Part shown: piece after piece, positions 11,089 through 19,957 of the stretch | Layout: every line of letters starts with the position of its first letter | Numbering within the stretch: the first letter of the stretch is position 1 | DNA from: a virus | Length of the DNA stretch: 40,344 bases | Strand: one strand, 5' to 3' | Virus record (IMG/VR): IMGVR_UViG_3300003885_000050 | Span: 1-40,344 of that record | Position numbers and translations under genes: made by a program | Notes under the pieces: generated by a model | Told to the model about the DNA's origin: nothing | Seen by the model: only the letters and a program-made list of their open reading frames with translations | Database searches by the model: none

Positions 11089-13563
11089 TTAAAATAATCC
11101 AGCTATAAAACTTTTAACATCAGCCCATAATGAAGTCTGGTCTGACTGGTTAGGAAAGTCTATATATATCTGATCTACTGCTGCTTGTAATGTCTGCTTG
11201 TCAATCTCTGGATAAGCCTCAACCACTTGTCGTAAGGCATCCTGTTTATTGGTCCCCTGACTTGCCATAGTCTGTATGTCGTCATTAGCTAAATAGGTTG
11301 CGTAAGCCACCGCTAGAGTTGCCACGTCTCCTCTTTGAGAAACTGGGACCCTTTTCAAGTCTAAAGTTCCATTAGCTACCCGCGCCGCAAGTGCATTTAT
11401 ACCTTGCGAACTAGCCACAACTTTCGTTTTCCCTGTCCCTCCACCTCTCCTTTTAGATATATCAATCCTCTGTTGGGCTTGTTCCGTGCTTACATTAAAC
11501 TGTCTCTGATTCTCATCAAAATTATCTTGAAACTGTGCCGCATTCTGGTCTAACTGCGCCTGGTTAAGCTCCAGATTAGCCTGTTGTATCTTCCTGTTAA
11601 AGGCTTCATCCTCACGCTCATAAGCAAGTTGCAGCTTACTGAAGTCCATCTGCTCCTTAAACTGGCTCTGCTGGATAGTGGTATTCACTATGAACTTGGC
11701 ATCCTCACGAGCCGCTGTCTCTAACGCTGAAAATATAGCTAGTCGGTTGGTCTGTAGTTCTCTCTTGCGTTCATATTTAGAAACCAGCTCTTTCAACTTT
11801 CTATTCCTGACATTAGTTCCCAGCCATGGGTCTCCGTTAAGGGCCGCCTCATCATCAGCAAACTTATCATCCAGGGCTTTGAGTTCACCATTTATATAGT
11901 CAATCTGTGACTTAATATCCCTCATGCCTAGGGCATCCAGGGTGTCATTATACATCTCGGTTGCTGTCTTAACGGGCTGACTGCCCAGGTTAGACGTGTC
12001 ATATTCTACGGTTGTTTCATTGCCCACCGCATCAGTCAGCGCTTGGGTAGTTTTTTCTGATGTTACCGGCTCTGTTCTCTCTCTCCCCGTAGCTCCCGTA
12101 GCCAACGGGATTAGTTCTTGCCTGCGCTGCAGTACCGTGCCATCAGGCGCTCTGAAGAATGCCATTCCTTTATCAGCCTTAATAACTTTACCTTGCTCCT
12201 TGGACTGGAATGTTAAGCCTAAGAACTCTAAATCAGATGTTGGAGTTAGTCCTGCTTCCTTAATGGCAGCCTCGGCCTCTTCAGCCGTTCCACCAGTTTC
12301 AAGTATCTGCTCGACTGTCTTGGTAGTCTCCTCAAGAGGTGGTAATCCTTGCTCCTCCCTTAACTCATCTACTGATTTACCAGCTTGGCTAGTCGGCTTG
12401 GTTTCTCCTGGCTTGTTGGGATCGGTTCTCTTCCTCACCTCAAACGTACCATCCGTGTATTCAATCAATACCTCATCCTCGCCAACGGTAAAGTCAGCGC
12501 CTGTCTCAGAGTTGAATGTTGAATTTCCGATTCTTGAAATCTCCTTGCCCTCGGCTGGAGTAAGCGCGAGCTGGTCCTGGGTGAAGCCTTCTACGGGTGT
12601 CTTATCATCTGGAGAACCTGTAAAGCCTTGGGTGAATAGGCTTGAAGCGGGAGCGCCAGTGCTCCCTTCAGGTAGAGGACCCTCTACGAGTTTAACTCCT
12701 CCACCTTCAAACAGCTCGAAGTGACTACCGGTAGGCGCGAATACTTCCACCCCAGATGATTCATCAAAAAACGTATTATTGGTTCCTACCAACACATCTT
12801 GCGGTAATCCTGACCTTAAATTAAAAGCCTGGGTTTCTCTGCTCCCGACAGAACCAACCTCATTAGTGACAACTCCTCGGTTCTGTTCTCTGCGGGCAGA
12901 TACGATAGTGCCTTGCCCCACGTTGAACTTTCTCGCTAGAACATCTAAATCACCTGACTGGGGAACTTGTGATATATCAAGGCCAACATTCTCTACACCT
13001 GTGTCTATTCCAGCGTCAAGATTGGCTTGAGCTATAGCTCTCTCAAAGGGGTCAGTGATGTTAGTGAAGGTCCCTTCCCTCACCGACTTTCTAAAAGCAT
13101 CAGGAAGATGTATTTTCTTACCACCAATATTTACGGTTCTTCGCTTAGAAGTTGAACCAGGGTCTAAAAGTTCCCGCTCTTCAGCGCTCCCAGTCAATGC
13201 TCCATATTTAACCGATAAATCTCTTTGGCTAACCGGGTTAGTTATGGTAAATTCTTGTGATTTAGATAAATCGATAGCGGCTCGCCCCTTAGACAAATCG
13301 GCTAGTGATGTTTTTGGCTCTCCAGCGGCTAATGCTTGGTCTGACGCAACTTTCCGGGCTGCATCTTCCTCGGTAAATTCCCCCGTTTCAAATACCTCGG
13401 TCACTCGCCCCTCTTCATTTTTTTTGGTGGTAATTTTTCCAAATTGTTCAGGTCTATCACGGTTGTTTCTCGCTTCCTGTCCTTGAAAATTTGTCTGCGT
13501 TCCTTTTGCCTTAACTGCCTGACCTCGCAAAGCCTTTAATTTCTTCTGATTAATGTGAGCCAT
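11089..13563 (-). CDS. Large virion-associated protein, probable internal virion protein, 824 aa
   Basis: The protein is polar throughout. The N-terminus is basic (NQKKLKALRGQAVKAKG). A part near residue 210 (DLDVLARKFNVGQGTIVSARR) resembles LysM or HTH folds. Beta-rich repeats with ENTFFDESS-like and GKVIKADKGMAFF segments follow. Residues 630-720 are a Gln/Asn-rich coiled coil (KIQQANLELNQAQLDQNAAQ). Long Q/N-rich helices and large size are typical of podovirus internal proteins that help DNA ejection. It directly precedes the 934-aa gene. The exact role cannot be read from the sequence. Confidence 0.55.
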   Translation of the reverse strand: MAHINQKKLKALRGQAVKAKGTQTNFQGQEARNNRDRPEQFGKITTKKNEEGRVTEVFETGEFTEEDAARKVASDQALAAGEPKTSLADLSKGRAAIDLSKSQEFTITNPVSQRDLSVKYGALTGSAEERELLDPGSTSKRRTVNIGGKKIHLPDAFRKSVREGTFTNITDPFERAIAQANLDAGIDTGVENVGLDISQVPQSGDLDVLARKFNVGQGTIVSARREQNRGVVTNEVGSVGSRETQAFNLRSGLPQDVLVGTNNTFFDESSGVEVFAPTGSHFELFEGGGVKLVEGPLPEGSTGAPASSLFTQGFTGSPDDKTPVEGFTQDQLALTPAEGKEISRIGNSTFNSETGADFTVGEDEVLIEYTDGTFEVRKRTDPNKPGETKPTSQAGKSVDELREEQGLPPLEETTKTVEQILETGGTAEEAEAAIKEAGLTPTSDLEFLGLTFQSKEQGKVIKADKGMAFFRAPDGTVLQRRQELIPLATGATGRERTEPVTSEKTTQALTDAVGNETTVEYDTSNLGSQPVKTATEMYNDTLDALGMRDIKSQIDYINGELKALDDKFADDEAALNGDPWLGTNVRNRKLKELVSKYERKRELQTNRLAIFSALETAAREDAKFIVNTTIQQSQFKEQMDFSKLQLAYEREDEAFNRKIQQANLELNQAQLDQNAAQFQDNFDENQRQFNVSTEQAQQRIDISKRRGGGTGKTKVVASSQGINALAARVANGTLDLKRVPVSQRGDVATLAVAYATYLANDDIQTMASQGTNKQDALRQVVEAYPEIDKQTLQAAVDQIYIDFPNQSDQTSLWADVKSFIAGLF

Positions 13564-13573
13564 AATCTATATC

Positions 13574-14299
13574 TTAAAAAAATGAATCCTCTCTAAATGT
13601 GTTTCCCCTATCTCTAGCGCCAGTGACTACCGGAAAGTGCCTAAACATATTCCGCTTGGTGTGGTAGCCGAATCCTTCAGCTTTAATGTCATTCCAAAGT
13701 TCTTCCAGGATTGATTTAGCTCTATTGCTATGCGCTTCTGATTCAGATAGTTTCTTCTCTCTAGTCTTTGCGTAAGATAGAACTCTCTCCACGATAGCTT
13801 CATTGCCTTCCTCGGTTGAGCTGAATATGGTAGGCGAGGCTGGGTCCGTCTTATCGAGGTCTAAGGGGGTGTATTGGCCCCACAAACTGACCGTACCCCC
13901 CAAATCTATGTTTGGATGCACGAAGTATGCCCTTCCGTAATCAGTAAAGACACGAGATGACTCACCCGTGTTGCTGGGTAAGTCCTCAAGGTACCTGTAG
14001 AAGTCCAGCATGTTTAGCTTCTCTAGCTGTTTCCCCTCTATTCTCATAAGTCTGATAGAGTCACTCTTCCATCCTTCTGGATATTCCCCTCTAAGGTTTG
14101 AATCTTCGTCTGTCACTAAAGAAGCAAAAGTAGTAGATATCCGACCTTCGGTAAACGGCCACTTCTTATATCCGGCTGCCCAGATATGAGCTTCATTTAT
14201 CCAATCGTCTATAATCGTATCCGTGTAATAGGCAACAGTAGTGGAGACTCCGAGCTTCACTAGTACGTCATTCTTTAATTCTGATAGTGTGTTGGGCAT
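13574..14299 (-). CDS. Head-tail adaptor/connector protein, 241 aa
   Basis: The N-terminal LSELKNDVLVKLGVS...TIIDDWINEAHIWAAGYKKWPF follows the usual start of podovirus adaptor proteins ('l...v...LG....w....i..wiN.a...i'), and the middle contains YPEGWKSDSIRLMRIEG and YGRAYFVHPNIDLGGTVSLWGQYTP. The last helix (EAIVERVLSYAKTREKKLSESEAHSNRAK) is a long helical hairpin as in adaptor subunits that bind below the portal. Position between the beta-helix spike gene and the internal proteins fits. A stopper role is the main alternative. Confidence 0.6.
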   Translation of the reverse strand: MPNTLSELKNDVLVKLGVSTTVAYYTDTIIDDWINEAHIWAAGYKKWPFTEGRISTTFASLVTDEDSNLRGEYPEGWKSDSIRLMRIEGKQLEKLNMLDFYRYLEDLPSNTGESSRVFTDYGRAYFVHPNIDLGGTVSLWGQYTPLDLDKTDPASPTIFSSTEEGNEAIVERVLSYAKTREKKLSESEAHSNRAKSILEELWNDIKAEGFGYHTKRNMFRHFPVVTGARDRGNTFREDSFF

Positions 14300-14318
14300 A
14301 TATAGATATTATAACACG

Positions 14319-15383
14319 TTAAGCAGTCTTACGAAGTTGGATGTGCTGTAAGTTTCCTCGATAGTTGGAACTTGATCCATTCTTAGTAGCCATCTTGAAA
14401 CGCAAAGTATGAGAACCTGTTTGCGCCACGTCAATGCCCGTCACTGTATCCGTAAAATTAACTGAATCTGAAGCATTATACATATCAATCGTACCCTGCT
14501 CCACGCTATCAAGCTGTACCGAGGCAATCCCATGACTAGCAGCTTTTTTAAATAAAATTTCCACCGTCCAAGTTCCAGCTGGCCAAAGAATCTTATAATC
14601 GACCAAGGCGTTCTGTGATGAATTGCTAAATAATCCGCCATTGTAAATAGAGTCAGTGGATACGGTTACACTATTCCAATTGGTATTCGCGGTAAAAAAA
14701 ACTGGTGAAATATCAATTAATTGCAGAGCATCGGTTTCATTAGTTGCCCCCCTATTATTTGCAATAAGTGTCCTGGTTCCTGAATCCGAAATAGGGCCAG
14801 CTCCATTGTTGTCAAATATATTATTGCTAATAATAGTATCTTCAACTGTACTAAGATTTAAGTTTATTGCGTTACTTAAATTGTCTTTGATTAAGCAATT
14901 TCTGATAATAGTCTGAACATTATTACGAAGCAATAATATAGCTGACTGTGTTCCATCTTTTACCTCAAGTCTATCAATCAATAGGTTAGTAGAGCCATCA
15001 CAATAAACATTGACAGCCGAACTCCCCTTAATAGTGAAATTCGTTAATGTTATATCAGAATTATTACACTGGAGAGAATTATTGCTGCTCAATTCAAGAA
15101 TAGTCCCACCTCTTCCCGCTCCTTCTAATATTGTATTCTCTGGCGTGAAGATTTCTTCACTAACTATATGGGTACCCTTAGCTAATTTAATAATCCCACC
15201 ACCTGCTGATTCAATAGCCTTCATAGCTTGAATGAGGTCATCTTGAACACCAACAGTGATAAGTTGTTGTCCTGATATAGTGTTTGTCCTGAATTGAGGC
15301 ACGGTTGCCATTGCCTTGCTGATAGGCGCACTAGGTCTCTCCGGCAAAATCATCTCTGTTACTTCATTAGTTAGTTCAGCCAT
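14319..15383 (-). CDS. Tail spike/fibre with right-handed beta-helix (pectin-lyase fold), 354 aa
   Basis: After an N-terminal virion-binding part (1-50), residues 55-220 follow the rung pattern of a single-stranded right-handed beta-helix: GGGIIKLAKGTHIVSEEIF, NTILEGAGRGGTILELSSN, ITLTNFTIKGSSAVNVYCD, LLIDRLEVKDGTQSAILL, QTIIRNCLIKDNLSNAIN, DTIISNNIFDNNGAG. The C-terminal 110 residues look like a beta-sandwich. Such spikes bind and often cleave surface polysaccharide, and the phage also carries a sugar island. Catalytic acids cannot be assigned. Confidence 0.75.
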   Translation of the reverse strand: MAELTNEVTEMILPERPSAPISKAMATVPQFRTNTISGQQLITVGVQDDLIQAMKAIESAGGGIIKLAKGTHIVSEEIFTPENTILEGAGRGGTILELSSNNSLQCNNSDITLTNFTIKGSSAVNVYCDGSTNLLIDRLEVKDGTQSAILLLRNNVQTIIRNCLIKDNLSNAINLNLSTVEDTIISNNIFDNNGAGPISDSGTRTLIANNRGATNETDALQLIDISPVFFTANTNWNSVTVSTDSIYNGGLFSNSSQNALVDYKILWPAGTWTVEILFKKAASHGIASVQLDSVEQGTIDMYNASDSVNFTDTVTGIDVAQTGSHTLRFKMATKNGSSSNYRGNLQHIQLRKTA

Positions 15384-15385
15384 AA

Positions 15386-16846
15386 CTAATCGTGTTCATA
15401 CCTTATCTTTTCTATCAGCGTCACTATGTCAGATACTTCAGGGGTGTCATTGGAATTGGGGTTCAGTTCAAGCCCCACCTCAAACGACTTCCCCTTATTA
15501 CCGCAAGTAAATTCAGCTTTAGTTGAACTATGACCAGATGATACAGCATGGGTAGTAGAACCATCTCCCAGCACTGCGTACCTCCAATTATCCTCATCAT
15601 CCAGCTTAAATTTAGCCGATACGGATGTTTGCGATGGCAGAGGTTTCATCATTACCGTAATCATCCTGTGCCAGCGATTCAGGTGGGGTTCTCCGGCATC
15701 AAACTCCAGCCCTTCGTATAAGGCGGCAGCCTTAGTCGTAGTACTTATCTGGTCTATACCATATTCAGTCGTAGACCCGTCTACCGTCTCCCATGACGCA
15801 AGTAAGGTCCCATTGTGCATCTCTACACTGCCAATCTCCGTAACGGTAGACCCACTTACCGTAGGGCTTAATCTATAATCATAATTTAAGGCAAAAGGAT
15901 GGTTGCTTCTCTTCCTGCCAAGGCTCCATAGCCCATCAGTCCCATCAGTGGTTCCGTATATGCCGAATAACGCCACGTCATCTTTAATAGTCACGCCATC
16001 AGGTCTTACTTGCCCGCCGCCTGGAACTCCATTCAGAGGCGTAGTAGTCACGAAGTCAGAGGTGAAGAACTCGCCATCAGTCCCACCCTGAATTATAGGG
16101 AACTCGGTAGTAACCATGGAATTTATGCCCTTAACGGGGATCAGCTTCTTCTGCACCCAGTCAAGAGTGGTAATCACCCACGACCAGATGTGCCCCTGCT
16201 CCGCAAGACTGCCTCTACCGCTACCCATGATAGCGTAGTCATCTCTTTCGTCTAAAGCCTTAATAACATTACCTTCTCTAATGTTAGCCGCCACGGGGTC
16301 CCAGTTATCCAGCCTGTCCAGTGCCGCTAGAGAGTCCTTGTTAGCTATCATAAGGGAACCTGAGGCCGTCTTCATGGTGTGATGGTCTACTGATGCCAAA
16401 TCAGTCTTAAAGTCCTGCGTGGCCACTCCAGCGGCCCAAGGAGTGTCAGGAGAACCATCTATAGCCGCTCTAGCCAGTGAAGTTTCAGTAGCCCATATCA
16501 AGTAACGGCTGCCATCTTTTATAGTCCACTCATCGGCTCCTTTAATCTCTCCATTCTCATCGCTATATAGAAAAGTCCACTCTCCATCGCCACTTCTCGC
16601 CCAGATACTGCCGCTGGCATCAAAGGCGTACATACTGCCATCTGACCCGGACACCATGTGCCTAATCATCCCGCTTAAAGCGGCGGGGGTAACGTCATTC
16701 ATGGCCTGGTGGCAAGAATAGGTGTCATTACGCTTCCGTATGTTTCCAGCATAGCCAGCCTTAAACGACCCCGTAGGGCCTTTATCATTTTCCGAGCTGA
16801 TACCTCCCCGGAAAGTCTTAATAGTGTATGAGTCAAAATCAGGCAT
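15386..16846 (-). CDS. Tail nozzle-like beta-propeller protein, 486 aa
   Basis: I chose the ATG at 16846 (MPDFDSYTIKTFRGGISS), 1 nt after the upstream stop, over a start 17 codons earlier that overlaps the upstream gene. Successive short beta segments (GSDGSMYAFDASGSIWARSGDG, DGSRYLIWATETSLARAAID, DDYAIMGSGRGSLAEQGHIWSW, DGTDGLWSLGRKRSN, WHRMITVMMKPLP) resemble blades of a propeller, as in tail nozzle proteins of podoviruses (gp12 of T7, gp10 of P22). The family is inferred from fold style and place. Confidence 0.55.
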   Translation of the reverse strand: MPDFDSYTIKTFRGGISSENDKGPTGSFKAGYAGNIRKRNDTYSCHQAMNDVTPAALSGMIRHMVSGSDGSMYAFDASGSIWARSGDGEWTFLYSDENGEIKGADEWTIKDGSRYLIWATETSLARAAIDGSPDTPWAAGVATQDFKTDLASVDHHTMKTASGSLMIANKDSLAALDRLDNWDPVAANIREGNVIKALDERDDYAIMGSGRGSLAEQGHIWSWVITTLDWVQKKLIPVKGINSMVTTEFPIIQGGTDGEFFTSDFVTTTPLNGVPGGGQVRPDGVTIKDDVALFGIYGTTDGTDGLWSLGRKRSNHPFALNYDYRLSPTVSGSTVTEIGSVEMHNGTLLASWETVDGSTTEYGIDQISTTTKAAALYEGLEFDAGEPHLNRWHRMITVMMKPLPSQTSVSAKFKLDDEDNWRYAVLGDGSTTHAVSSGHSSTKAEFTCGNKGKSFEVGLELNPNSNDTPEVSDIVTLIEKIRYEHD

Positions 16847-16847
16847 A

Positions 16848-17405
16848 TCAATAAGAATACTTATCGTAATCAACCTTCCAGTATTTTCCCCTGGCATAAT
16901 ACTTGTCGGCCTTGCTTAACTTAACTTTCTTTCTATTTATTTCAGAGAAAAAATACTGCGCTCTAAATCTATAAGCGTCATCTTCATTAAGGAAAAATAT
17001 CAAAACTCTCTTTATCATCCTTAATCTGCCTTTCATGTCATCCACTATCTCCATCTCTATCATTTTATCGAATACTCTGGCCATCTCCCTAACGGCAGGA
17101 ACGCACTTCTCATCAGGCAACATGTCGTATTTCATGTCATTAGCCATATCCTCTAACTCTCCAAAGACTTTATTGAAGATTGCGTTTTTCACTTTCTTTT
17201 TCATTTTAGCCAAAGGACCAAGTAAAACTGGTCCTCTTGGAAACCCTGGGTATTTATATTTCTCTCCTTTAATCTCCATCTCCAGATGGCCCTCTTTTGC
17301 GTGGCCTACCTTGGCTCTGGCAGGCGCTCCATTCTTCCAGTATTGGACTGATTCAGGAGGACGTATTTTATACCATTGGTCAAAAAATAGTCTTTTTATG
17401 TTCAT
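16848..17405 (-). CDS. Hypothetical structural-region protein, 185 aa
   Basis: The start at 17405 has AAAGGAG 5 nt upstream (minus strand) and is preferred to one 16 codons earlier. The protein is basic and aromatic: MNIKRLFFDQWYKIRPPESVQYWKNGAPARAKVG, several Lys-rich helices (AKMKKKVKNAIFNKVFGELED) and an unusual C-terminus rich in Tyr and Lys. It follows the coat gene, from which it is separated by a strong hairpin whose loop can pair with its ribosome site. It may be a connector or head completion protein; no family is recognised. Confidence 0.65.
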   Translation of the reverse strand: MNIKRLFFDQWYKIRPPESVQYWKNGAPARAKVGHAKEGHLEMEIKGEKYKYPGFPRGPVLLGPLAKMKKKVKNAIFNKVFGELEDMANDMKYDMLPDEKCVPAVREMARVFDKMIEMEIVDDMKGRLRMIKRVLIFFLNEDDAYRFRAQYFFSEINRKKVKLSKADKYYARGKYWKVDYDKYSY

Positions 17406-17453
17406 ATTGTCTCCTTTCAATTTGGGGCGTGGTTTGAAAGGTACACGCCCCAA
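17406..17453 (-). promoter_or_regulatory. H-type pseudoknot candidate covering the ribosome site of the gene after the coat gene
   Basis: On the minus strand TTGGGGCGTG pairs perfectly with CACGCCCCAA (10 bp; plus coordinates 17444-17453 and 17422-17431). The loop holds CCTTTCAA, the exact complement of TTGAAAGG just downstream (17413-17420), which is the 5' part of the Shine-Dalgarno of the 17405 gene. Stem plus loop pairing makes a compact pseudoknot that hides the ribosome site. There is no T run, so this is not a normal terminator. Confidence 0.6.
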
Positions 17454-17465
17454 GACAATTAAAGA

Positions 17466-18776
17466 TTAAACCTTGCCGAACAATACGGCACCAGAACGTC
17501 TCCTCATGGCGGGTACCTTTACGCCATACAGGTGAAGCCCCTGATATTTCCTGGCAAACTGATTCTCCGCATCAACTACACGACTCTCTGCCCATTTGTA
17601 GGCGAAGGTCATATAAGAGATGTGATTAGCAAGAATTACATGGGTTTGTGAACCATCGGTCTGCACGGTGTCAACTGTCTCAGTGGATTTCTCCAGTCGA
17701 GTAGATACACGTGTGCCAGCCGCCGAGTGAACTTCAAATCCAGCCATTCTACCAACATTACCGTTCAGGATTACGCCTTCATACGCTTGCGCGATAGCAG
17801 GCTGTAGTTCTGAAACCCGTCTCAAAATCATTACGATCTTAGGAGACACGGTGATGTGTCTGTCAGTGTCAGGAATCTCGTTTTTATCGAGCTTATGCGC
17901 CACTTCCGTGAATTGGTCATAGAGGGTTGTCTTGGTTATGGACGTTGCCCGTCCAGCCTGGAACTCCCATCCCCATCCAACCGTAGCACTTCGTGACTCA
18001 GTAGTTACCTTTCCATCAGTGTTCAGGGCACCTCCCAGGAACTCTGGAGCGCCTCCCAATCCACGGAGAATGTCTCCGTTAGGAATGTCTGAACCAGATG
18101 TAGCATCATCCCAGTTCGTGATGGTGGCAGTGTTTGTGTCAGTAACAGCAGTAATCTTATACCACTCGGTAGCGTGGGTTGTACCAGAAGTCAGTCGGAC
18201 AGGCTTGCCGATGTCCTGCGGGTCTTCAAACCCAGCAGCAACCAGCGTGCCATCTCCAATTTCAACTGGTCCAATCGTAGCAGCAGCTTTGTCTGCCATG
18301 ATTTCCAAGGTTCCACCGGCAGCAGTAGTCGTGACAGAAGCGGCGGTTTGCGTACCACCAGCTATCCTTAAGTCAATCCCTACCCAGTTACCAGCCTTGG
18401 CTTCTCCAGCCTTTTCCAGCGTATAAGTATCAATACCTCTTTCAATAGTTTTGTTTGCGTTTTCAACCAGCGTGTCACTAATATCACCAGAATAGGTGAA
18501 GAGTTCCTCGGTGCGGTCAATAGGGAAGCTGTAATACTTCCGCTTCTCAACCACGAGTTCATCTTCAGAGTCAACGATTGACTCTACGCCCATATCTGTA
18601 CCTGCTATATAATCAGTCAGCGTGATGTCAGACAAGAAGGAAAGAATCCTTACTCGGTCACCAGCACTTTTGATTTCACCCTCGTAATCACGATTAGCGA
18701 TTGATGGGGTTACGGCAGTTTGATAGAACCGTCTTAGGGTCTTAGTGGCAAACTGTATTCCAAATTTACTTAACAT
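17466..18776 (-). CDS. Major capsid protein (HK97 fold, P22 gp5-like), 436 aa
   Basis: The protein follows the scaffold gene and has an AGAAGGTG ribosome site. The N-terminus (KFGIQFATKTLRRFYQTAVTPSIANRDYEGEIKSAGDRVRILSF) matches the start of P22-type coat proteins, followed by a KRKYYSFPIDRTEEL segment and a long helix region. An inserted beta-rich domain runs from about residue 140 to 255 (Gly/Thr-rich), and the C-terminal P-domain-like part has YEGVILNGNVGRMAGFEVHSAAG and FARKYQGLHLYGVKVPAMRRR. Length (436 aa) is close to P22 coat. It forms the icosahedral shell. Confidence 0.85.
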   Translation of the reverse strand: MLSKFGIQFATKTLRRFYQTAVTPSIANRDYEGEIKSAGDRVRILSFLSDITLTDYIAGTDMGVESIVDSEDELVVEKRKYYSFPIDRTEELFTYSGDISDTLVENANKTIERGIDTYTLEKAGEAKAGNWVGIDLRIAGGTQTAASVTTTAAGGTLEIMADKAAATIGPVEIGDGTLVAAGFEDPQDIGKPVRLTSGTTHATEWYKITAVTDTNTATITNWDDATSGSDIPNGDILRGLGGAPEFLGGALNTDGKVTTESRSATVGWGWEFQAGRATSITKTTLYDQFTEVAHKLDKNEIPDTDRHITVSPKIVMILRRVSELQPAIAQAYEGVILNGNVGRMAGFEVHSAAGTRVSTRLEKSTETVDTVQTDGSQTHVILANHISYMTFAYKWAESRVVDAENQFARKYQGLHLYGVKVPAMRRRSGAVLFGKV

Positions 18777-18794
18777 TTTTATTTCACCTTCTTT

Positions 18795-19454
18795 CTATCC
18801 TCCAAAACTTCCCGTTCCTTTCGTCCACTTTACGTTGTCGAACTTACCACCTTCGAGCATCCTCTCGTATCTACGAGGCTCCTCCTTAGATATTCTTTCG
18901 ACATCCTCCTCTGTATATCCAGTGGGGGCGGGTTCCTTAGGCCCAGGGGTTGGCTTTTCCAAACCTTTAGGTTTAGGAGCTATGCCCTGTTCGTTAAGGA
19001 ATAGAACTGAAGCCTGCTCGCTTGTTAAGTTAGGATTTGCATCCATGTACTCTTCAAACTCGCTCATCTTCTGGTTAATGACTGGATTTTCAGCTATTAC
19101 CTTGTTTAAGTCTCTCTCACGTTCAAGGTCTTTAATCCTAGCCTCCATCTTATCGTCACTAGGTTCTTGGGAAGTCGTAGTTTCTGATAAAGTTTTGAGC
19201 TTTCGCTCGGCCTCTTTCCGTCTTTCCCTTTCTTGAACCAGAGCTTTGCTTAGGTTCTCGTCAGGAGTGGAACTGGGCTTCTCCTTTTCCCGTGAAACTA
19301 CAGGTTCAGGATCAGGAGATATTGCTTGAGGTTTAGTAGGCTCCTTTACAGGCTCCTTTTTAACGCCCTCCTCTGGGGCGGGGGACTCTTTAGGAGGGTC
19401 CTTCTCCTCCAAACCCTCGGGGCTTGGTAATTCTGATTCTTTTAGTTCAGGCAT
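18795..19454 (-). CDS. Scaffolding protein, 219 aa
   Basis: It is acidic and proline-rich in the first third (EEGVKKEPVKEPTKPQ, repeated EP/KEP units), then a charged coiled coil (LVQERERRKEAERKLKTLSE, MEARIKDLERERDLNKVI), and ends near WTKGTG. Small acidic coiled-coil proteins directly upstream of the coat gene are the assembly scaffolds of tailed phages. No protease is visible, so the scaffold may exit intact as in P22. No Shine-Dalgarno precedes ATG at 19454. Confidence 0.75.
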   Translation of the reverse strand: MPELKESELPSPEGLEEKDPPKESPAPEEGVKKEPVKEPTKPQAISPDPEPVVSREKEKPSSTPDENLSKALVQERERRKEAERKLKTLSETTTSQEPSDDKMEARIKDLERERDLNKVIAENPVINQKMSEFEEYMDANPNLTSEQASVLFLNEQGIAPKPKGLEKPTPGPKEPAPTGYTEEDVERISKEEPRRYERMLEGGKFDNVKWTKGTGSFGG

Positions 19455-19487
19455 ACTTTTTACGTCCGTAGACGAGTTAAGATTTAA

Positions 19488-19503
19488 CGCCCCTTAAAGG
19501 GCG
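19488..19503 (-). terminator. Hairpin upstream of the scaffold/coat pair
   Basis: CGCCC (19488-19492) and GGGCG (19499-19503) form a short perfect stem with loop CTTAAA. On the minus strand it is followed by GTTAAATCTT, which is only weakly T-rich. It may be a partial terminator or an RNA processing/stability element before the scaffold and coat genes. Confidence 0.3.
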
Positions 19504-19543
19504 GGATAGGTGTTTAGGGACCTGAACCTACAAGGTCAATTAG

Positions 19544-19825
19544 TTACTTAAATGTTCTAACGGGCATGGGCACGAACTTCTTTGCGCTGACCATGACTGA
19601 CTGGTCCAGTACCGGCATTGCCATATTAGGTTGTTTGCGATTCTGCAGAGATGCTGATGTCCCGCTTACCTGTCCGGTTAGAGATGTGTCCTGATTCTTC
19701 ATCTCCATCACTGGCTTAACTGCCTTATAGTCACCTGACAGTGAGTCAGCTACTACTGGGGGCTTTTTAGGTTGTGACACTCCGCCCATCTTAGGGCTGG
19801 TGCTTAACATTGGAGCTTTAGGCAT
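19544..19825 (-). CDS. Hypothetical low-complexity structural-region protein, 93 aa
   Basis: The protein is rich in Pro, Ser, Lys and Met (MPKAPMLSTSPKMGGVSQPKKPP, KQPNMAMPVLDQSVMVSAKK) with no predicted regular domain. It lies between a basic micro-gene and the scaffold gene in the virion operon. A minor head protein is possible. No family is recognised. Confidence 0.6.
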   Translation of the reverse strand: MPKAPMLSTSPKMGGVSQPKKPPVVADSLSGDYKAVKPVMEMKNQDTSLTGQVSGTSASLQNRKQPNMAMPVLDQSVMVSAKKFVPMPVRTFK

Positions 19826-19826
19826 A

Positions 19827-19952
19827 TTATTTATTAAAATTAGTTCTTCTTAATTTACGCTTATACATTTTAGGTGTCTTCGACTCCATGAACACCTTGG
19901 CCTGCTTGCTCGTGGCCGATACTATTCTTTTTAGTTTTGTTTTAATAGGCAT
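19827..19952 (-). CDS. Small basic protein, 41 aa
   Basis: The frame encodes MPIKTKLKRIVSATSKQAKVF, then MESKTPKMYKRKLRRTNFNK, about one third Lys/Arg. It starts 5 nt after the upstream gene's stop and ends just before the next start. The strong charge suggests DNA contact, for example within the head, but nothing more can be said. Confidence 0.5.
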   Translation of the reverse strand: MPIKTKLKRIVSATSKQAKVFMESKTPKMYKRKLRRTNFNK

Positions 19953-19957
19953 ATTTT

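Noticed and set aside
11996-12724. Long plus-strand open frame (242 codons), with others at 9460-10035 and 17932-18426.
   Set aside because: They are antisense to well-supported virion genes, have low-complexity Ser/Pro/Val composition and no start signals; they are shadows of codon bias.
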